A stretch of DNA of 64,000 bases from Sycobia sp. Sy_11 (Eukaryota; Arthropoda; Insecta; Hymenoptera; Epichrysomallidae): positions 4,427,501 through 4,491,500 of the forward strand of contig JACCIC010000021.1 in NCBI GenBank assembly GCA_018907035.1. Reading direction: 5' to 3'. Positions 58,976 to 64,000 of the stretch are shown here, piece by piece (position 1 is the first letter of the stretch; each line of letters starts with the position of its first letter). The position numbers were made by a program, and so were the translations under genes. Below the pieces are notes generated by a model. It was given only the letters and a program-made list of their open reading frames with translations. It did no database searches and had not been told where the DNA came from.

Positions 58976-60405
58976 ATGGTAAACTGTAAGTAAATGATCG
59001 AATTTTCTTAATATTTTATATTTTCTATAGATCCTTTATAATGCATCTTTTTGTTTACTATAATAAAATGATCTTAAGCATTTGAAAATTATTTTTTGAA
59101 TTTATTCTGCCGACGAAGATAAACTATGATTTTGAGTAAAATAAATGACAAATGCTTTTTTAACTGTTAAATCAAGATTTTAGCAAAATCCTACAATGTC
59201 TAATGATATTATTAGAATGTATTAGTCAGGAAAGTTATTGCCAATGAAATTAATCTGATTGATTTACTATTTATAATAAATAATAATAATATTAATGATT
59301 TCTTGATATTAATATAAAAATAATAATATTAACGATTTTACTTATGAATTAGCATATTCTTCTTTTAAATTAATCGTTTTGATCGTGGCTTCGATCGTAT
59401 GCATTGCGGCAATGTCTGCAGGAGAAAAACTTAGAGAAGATTCGGGTATGTCTAAATTTATATTGGTAATGCAATAGTTAAACTAATATATTGTGAATAT
59501 ATGTAAAATAAGATACTTGCCCTGTTTTTTAGGGAATAGTAAAATAGATAAAATTCCACCTCAGAATCCGTAAGTAAAGCAATATAAGACTCGCAAATTC
59601 TACAGGTCTCTTCTGTAAAATTCTGTATACAACAAATGAATTAAAATTATTCATATCATACTATTTTAGATGTAAATACGATGGAGACGCTTGCGATCGT
59701 TATCAAGTAAACGATCACTGCTGCAATAATACCTATTGCTATTGTAATGGTGCATTTGAAAACAGCGGTTTCGCTAAGTAAGTATCCTGGAAAACTGTTT
59801 TAACTATAACTGGAAAACTATACTAATAGTGTCGCAAGTTCATATATTAGAAAGGCATTTGGACGCCTGTACGTTTTACTTTAATATAGAAAATAGAATA
59901 TGAATTTACAAGTCGTTATACAACAATTTTACTTGATGCATAATTACTTAACATTGGAAAATTTCTATATTTTTTTTATTTTGTTATTTCTATTAAAAAA
60001 ATGCAATATTGTTGTTAAAAAGACGCGTCGGTCGTAGTGACTAATGCGCCCCATCTAAAGGCAGTTTAACATTAATTTATCAGACATAGTTTTTTGCTAT
60101 ATACCATAAATTGGCAGGGTGAATAAGATTCATTTTGCGAATAGTTCAGAAAAAGAAATGACTCATACTAGTGCTGATTTTTCTTACGTTCGACTTATCA
60201 TCTGCGCTTCACTCGTCAGTTAACTCTCTTCGCTAACATAATCAGCTAGCAGAGTCTTATTAAATTGTCCTGTATTTATTTATCTATAGTAGATAATATG
60301 AAATTCAAAGCTAATAGTTTAATTATGATTCATCTGTATTGAAAAGTTTTTCATGATTTATATTTTTACAGATTAGACAGTATATGCGCATGTCGGACAA
60401 ATTAA
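58976..60405 (+). CDS. Secreted cysteine-rich peptide, inhibitor-cystine-knot type (agatoxin-like)
   Basis: Five small exons join in frame: 58976-58985 (ATG), 59353-59445, 59533-59569, 59670-59777 and 60372-60405 (TAA), giving 93 codons plus stop. All introns have GT/AG ends with GTAAGT or GTATGT donors. Residues 9-26 form a hydrophobic signal peptide ending with a small-residue cleavage site (MSA before GEK). A propeptide-like acidic/basic stretch of about 22 residues follows. The C-terminal domain has eight cysteines spaced C-x6-C-x8-CC-x4-C-x-C-x15-C-x-C, a knottin framework known from spider agatoxins and from the agatoxin-like neuropeptides of insects. An asparagine-linked glycosylation motif (NNT) follows the CC pair. 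Candidate AATAAA at 60545. Whether it is a venom component, a neuropeptide or something else cannot be told from sequence. Exon 1 (10 coding bases) is the least certain part. Confidence 0.72.
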
Positions 60406-61069
60406 GTCACGTGCAGTTTGAGCATTGGAAAACGTTCTGTCCATCACCGCATGATTGCAGAATGATACCCAGTGAAAATGGAGAAAATAATTTAGTATGT
60501 TTATCTGTTTTTCCCTGATAAATAGTATTGTTCTAGAGCTTGAGAATAAACTTTTAAATAAATAAATCTCTGTATTTGTGCATTTATCTTTTTGATCCTG
60601 GCAACCCATGTTGTACAATAAGTATTTGGAAACTGGCCGAAAATATTTATTTTTATCAATTTATTGAATGGACCAAAGACATGGTCTGTATACAGATATA
60701 CATCTTAAATGTAAAAAGAATTTGAACCTATAATTCGTTAAATAGTTTATATATAAAAGAAATCCAACTGAATATTTTTGTAAGTCATTATTAATCTCTA
60801 TCTCCCGCACTTATACATCAGTCACTTATCCTTTTGTGTTCACGTAAAAAACATCATGAGTAATAAATTAATAAATAGTTTTATCCGTCTTCCAGTCTTT
60901 ATACTACAATATATTTAAGTAAAATAATGATAGACACACTGACCTGTTTCATGATTCCGCCCGAAGAATCTGGAATAGAAAATACTATTAAAAATAAACT
61001 TCAATTAGATTAAAAATTAATAATAATAAAAATAAGAAAAATAAATTATATTCTATGCTTACAAAGGAC
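60406..61069. other. 3' flank of the peptide gene
   Basis: AATAAA at 60545-60550 is a candidate polyadenylation signal. The rest is AT-rich with no feature seen. Confidence 0.45.
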
Positions 61070-61175
61070 AACCTGACTGCCCCGCCTTCACTACGTTAAA
61101 CTTAAATCTACCTTCGATGACCGACGTTGCGAACCGATAGGGTTCATTTTCAACGACCCAACAGTTTAGACTAAC
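61070..61175. repeat. Dispersed repeat, copy 2
   Basis: GACAACCTGACTGCCCCGCC, TTAAATCTACCTTCGATGAC and TTGCGAACCGATAGGGTTCA, homologous to 17460-17590. The minus strand shows TTGAAAATGAACC, a short stem and GGTTCGCAACGTCGG. Confidence 0.55.
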
Positions 61176-61349
61176 CAGATCGGAAAACTGTACGTGAAAA
61201 TAGGCCTTAAAAAGAATTGCTAGTAGAAGATTTTTACGTTACTATATAGATATTTAGAATAAAATAAACGTTTTATTTTAAAAAATGTATTTTTCACTTT
61301 ACGGAGTTGAGTTTCTATGTGTTGTTTATAGTTTATTGATTATCAATAT

Positions 61350-61790
61350 TAATTTCTAGATAACACAACTTTTATGGGGATTGATTTCACTCTCGTCATG
61401 TCTTTCCTTTATTTGAAATAGTTTGCAATAAACTGTTTGCTTCTGCTCTAGGACTCTTAGTTTTGGTTTTAAAAAAATCGTTTCATATTTTAAGATATTG
61501 CCTTTTAGTTTCCATGAAATATCATAATCTTTTATTTTTTCAAAGAGATTTTGAAGATCTGATTGAATAGTGTCGACTTTTTCTCCTGACACGTATATTA
61601 TTAGACCATGTACGAAGGCTATAGATTTTTTGTGTGTTAACGAGTTTAGATTAAGCAGATTAAAATAAAGTCGTTACTTTATATGTATATTGAAGAGTAT
61701 TGGACAGTTTACTGATCCTTGCTAAAGATGATTTTTTATGTAAAATTTTTTAGATACTGTGAGCACATGATCCCTCATAATAAAGCAGTT
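61350..61790 (-). pseudogene. Jockey-type LINE reverse-transcriptase relic
   Basis: On the minus strand, CPILFNIYI-like residues, then THKKSIAFVHGLIIYVSGEK (the position of the FADD motif, here lost), then DLQNLFEKIKDYDISWKLKG and KYETIFLKPKL (the NxxKCExILF motif). The pattern is the middle of a Jockey-clade RT. Frames change and the catalytic pair is missing. Confidence 0.55.
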
Positions 61791-61879
61791 ATTAGAAATC
61801 ATATTCTAAACTATTCCTATTAAATATTTGGGAAAATTTCTCTTAATCATTTTGTAAATAAGACCTAACGCCCATAATA

Positions 61880-62104
61880 AGAAAATCATAGTCGGCCTGT
61901 CATTTGCTTATCATTTGATATTGAAATGCTATTTCTATTAATTTAATTTAATAATATTGATGAGAATATAAAAATAAAATTTTGCTAGGCTCTACGGAAT
62001 TTTTTTTTAAATTTTGAAATGACCAAACTATATTGAAACAGTAAATTTGATTTCATCTATCTCAAACCTAATGAAATAGATGAATATAACAGTCCATTCA
62101 AGCT
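61880..62104. repeat. Dispersed repeat family, left part of interrupted copy
   Basis: AAGAAAATCATAGTCGGCC, CATTTGCTTATCATTTGATA and TCATCTATCTCAAACCTAAT match 51380-51560. It ends in AAGCT at 62100-62104, where the LTR is inserted, and resumes at 63310. Confidence 0.7.
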
Positions 62105-62224
62105 TGTATTCAAAAGTTCGTACTTACGTGCAAGGAATGTATGTTCGGCGGTACATAAAAATCGCAAGATGAATTCTATATGTTGTAAAATGAATTTATT
62201 AAAAGAAAAATAAGGGCATAAAAA

Positions 62225-62255
62225 ACCTTCACTCAGTGAGTGGAGGAAAAAGCTG
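62225..62255. terminator. Conserved LTR hairpin
   Basis: CCTTCACTCAGTGAGTGGAGG is an almost perfect inverted repeat inside the solo LTR. The corresponding block is conserved in the LTR at 34290-34330 (CCTCGACTCATGAAGTGGAGG). It may act in RNA 3'-end formation, which is inference. Confidence 0.4.
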
Positions 62256-63119
62256 AAATTAATGGTAAGTAAACAGTGTTATTTATTAAGATAGTGAGGT
62301 TTGATCACGAGATCAGCCGATCGCTATATATTTACAAACGAAAGTAATAATAAACAAATAGGTAATAGCTAACGCTTATAAAAGACTAAATATGTTAACA
62401 TATTTTTACGTTATAAAAATAGATCCGCTAAGAATCGCTTAATATAAACTCACGAGGAAGAGATGCTCCGCGAATACCTCCTACTCTGCGTTGCGGCCCC
62501 GACGTCTCGGGCACGGTTTTACTCCTAACCGCAATGGCAGCCAACGGGCACAAAGCCGCCGGGAGCACTCTCGGATTTCCGTACCAAATGGAATTTCTAC
62601 AAGGGCAAGGTCCCTTGTCCCACTGATGCGCCAATTTTACACTTCAAATGCCTAGCTGTGCACAAACACACACGCACACATATACATATACACACAACAC
62701 AGATAAAGTCTTACAAATTAATATTAAAACTAAAAAGCGTGAATCAAACTAACAAATAGTTCTTGAGCTCGAACGGTAGCTTCGAATCGCGACGACGGCC
62801 GAACACAAAGTGGTCTTCCTTCGCTTAACAAAAGTCCGGGAAGCGATGCGACATAGCGAGGATATCAAAAGAGCAATCCATGATTTCTAAAGGCGGGGCT
62901 CGACGCCAGGTAAGCTTTTCCACACTAGAAAGGCCTTGGAGAATGGCCCTATGGCCTCTCGAGATGGTCATCCGTCGCACGTGTACAACACCCGCGCGCC
63001 CATTCGGACCCAAAACGCTTTACTTAAAAGGCCCCATTCATAGATTTCATTAATGGCCCTAGTAAAGTCATTAAGAACCTTTGCTCATTTAGACGAGTAA
63101 GAGCAAGAGCGACGGAGAG

Positions 63120-63121
<2 letters not shown>

Positions 63122-63181
<60 letters not shown>
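63122..63181. repeat. (GA)n microsatellite inside the solo LTR
   Basis: About 30 GA repeats; partly accounts for this LTR being longer than the copy at 33380. Confidence 0.9.
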
Positions 63182-63183
<2 letters not shown>

Positions 63184-63309
63184 AAAGTGAGAGCGACGGA
63201 CAGTATCGAGAGAGAGAAAGAAAGAGGATAGCGGTCACTTAGCCAGCCTGAGCCATCACAGTTCTGCTTCGATGGTAGATGCGCGACACATGTTCGCATG
63301 GCTCGAACA

Positions 63310-63378
63310 AAGCTAATATTTCTGCATTTAGAAGTTTCGGAATTAGCTCCATTAATAGTGCTTAAAATTCAGGAATAA
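63310..63378. repeat. Dispersed repeat family, right part of interrupted copy
   Basis: AAGCTAATATTTCTGCATTT and GGAATTAGCTCCATTAATAG match 51562-51611, continuing the copy cut by the LTR. Confidence 0.75.
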
Positions 63379-64000
63379 TATTAGGTTGTCAAATATCTCC
63401 CTTCCGCCTTTTTGTCTTATGAATTTCGCAGCTATGTACAAAGTGCTATAGAGCTCGTATCTGGCAATACTATACATCATTTGAAAGGTCTTGACATAAC
63501 GTATAAAACGACGCTATGCATGATTAGTTTGGATATTGCGTCCAAAAGTTATAGACGAGTAAACATGGAGTTCACCAACGTCGAAATTCGTGCTATTTTA
63601 AAATTTTTCTTCGTCAAAGGCAAATCCGCTAGAGAAACGTTCCGTTAATAGTGTTTTGGGGGATGGCACGCTATGACTTCGAACCGCAGAGGAATGGTTA
63701 CGACGATTCAGAGCCGGTGAAAACGACCCCATGGATAAGCCAGTCGGCAGAAGACCTGTGACGACGAATACCGATCAAATCAAGGAATTTATCGAGTTAT
63801 ACCGACATGTGACATCGCCTAGGAGATGAAAGTTAGTCACCAAATCATTTTAAATCATTTGCAGAAGGGTGGATACAAAAATAGCTTGTTTGGGTGCCGC
63901 ATGATTTGACGCAAAAAAAACCTTCTGGACCAAATCAACGCCTGCGATGTGCTGCTGAAACGAAACAACTCGACACATTTTTGAAGCGGATGGTGACGGG
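63379..64000 (+). mobile_element. mariner element 3, 5' part, cut by window end
   Basis: A TA dinucleotide at 63379-63380 is followed by a mariner-type terminal inverted repeat, TTAGGTTGTCAAATATCTCC. The transposase start is at 63567 (MEFTNVEIRAILKFFFVKGK). A TAA at 63646 and frame changes follow. Later fragments read AEEWLRRFRAGEN, KPVGRRPVTTNTDQIKEFIE and LYRHVTSPRR. The terminal repeat is well preserved but the open frame is not. The element continues past the window. Confidence 0.75.

Larger units (their letters stand above)
62105..63309 (-). mobile_element. Solo BEL/Pao LTR, 1205 bp
   Basis: On the minus strand it begins TGTTCGAGCC and ends GAATACA, with TG...CA ends. It is flanked by the 5-bp duplication AAGCT (62100-62104, 63310-63314). 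It shares ordered blocks with the 3' LTR at 33380-34455: GGCTGCCATTGCGG, GGGGCCGCAACGCAGAG plus TAGGAGG, and CAGCTTTTTCCTCCACTCAC to AAGGTTTTTTATGCC. A (GA)n tract lies at 63122-63181. No internal coding region remains, as expected after LTR-LTR recombination. Confidence 0.75.

Noticed and set aside
1..64000. CRISPR array or bacterial operon structure
   Set aside because: Spliced genes, microsatellites and retroelements mark this as animal nuclear DNA; no array of spaced direct repeats was seen.

Overview
The window looks like insect nuclear DNA, probably hymenopteran (ant, bee or wasp). It holds intron-containing animal genes with GT/AG splice sites, AT-rich intergenic DNA, many long (TA)n, (CA)n and (GA)n microsatellites, and relics of BEL/Pao, Copia, mariner, Mutator-like and non-LTR elements typical of insects. 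The order-level call is inference from style; the insect call is firmer.

Layout. 287-1260: a 974-bp foldback insertion with a 12-bp target duplication and a hammerhead-ribozyme-like motif. 6.5-8.7 kb (minus strand): the first three coding exons of a rhomboid-family intramembrane protease gene of the EF-hand-bearing stet/RHBDL type; the rest must lie left of the window. 1.3-28.3 kb is otherwise non-coding, crowded with (TA)n tracts and GC-rich islands that may be promoters or untranslated exons. 28.4-43 kb is a transposon graveyard: a broken BEL/Pao element with its 3' LTR (28.76-34.46 kb), a Mutator-like transposase relic, a LINE carrying an RNase H, a Copia gag relic, a mariner relic and an unclassified transposon relic.

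43.9-49.6 kb holds two intact, divergently transcribed housekeeping genes that share a 1.57-kb intergenic region: C12orf4/FERRY3 (nine exons, 553 aa, minus strand) and SAE1/Aos1, the SUMO E1 small subunit (six exons, 330 aa, plus strand). 51-57 kb is again repeats: a dispersed family, a 60-bp tandem array with an internal inversion, a mariner and a second BEL/Pao relic on the minus strand. 59.0-60.4 kb holds a five-exon gene for a secreted 93-residue peptide with eight cysteines in an inhibitor-cystine-knot (agatoxin-like) spacing; its exons are too short for ORF searches to find. The right end has a LINE relic, a solo BEL LTR with a 5-bp target duplication (its empty-site paralogue is also in the window) and a mariner cut by the window edge.

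The genes do not form one pathway. FERRY3 acts in endosomal mRNA transport, SAE1 in SUMO activation, the rhomboid in cleavage of membrane-bound EGF-like ligands, and the knottin is a secreted toxin-like or neuropeptide-like product of unknown role. All exon models were built by hand from reading frame and splice consensus; no alignment or search was run.
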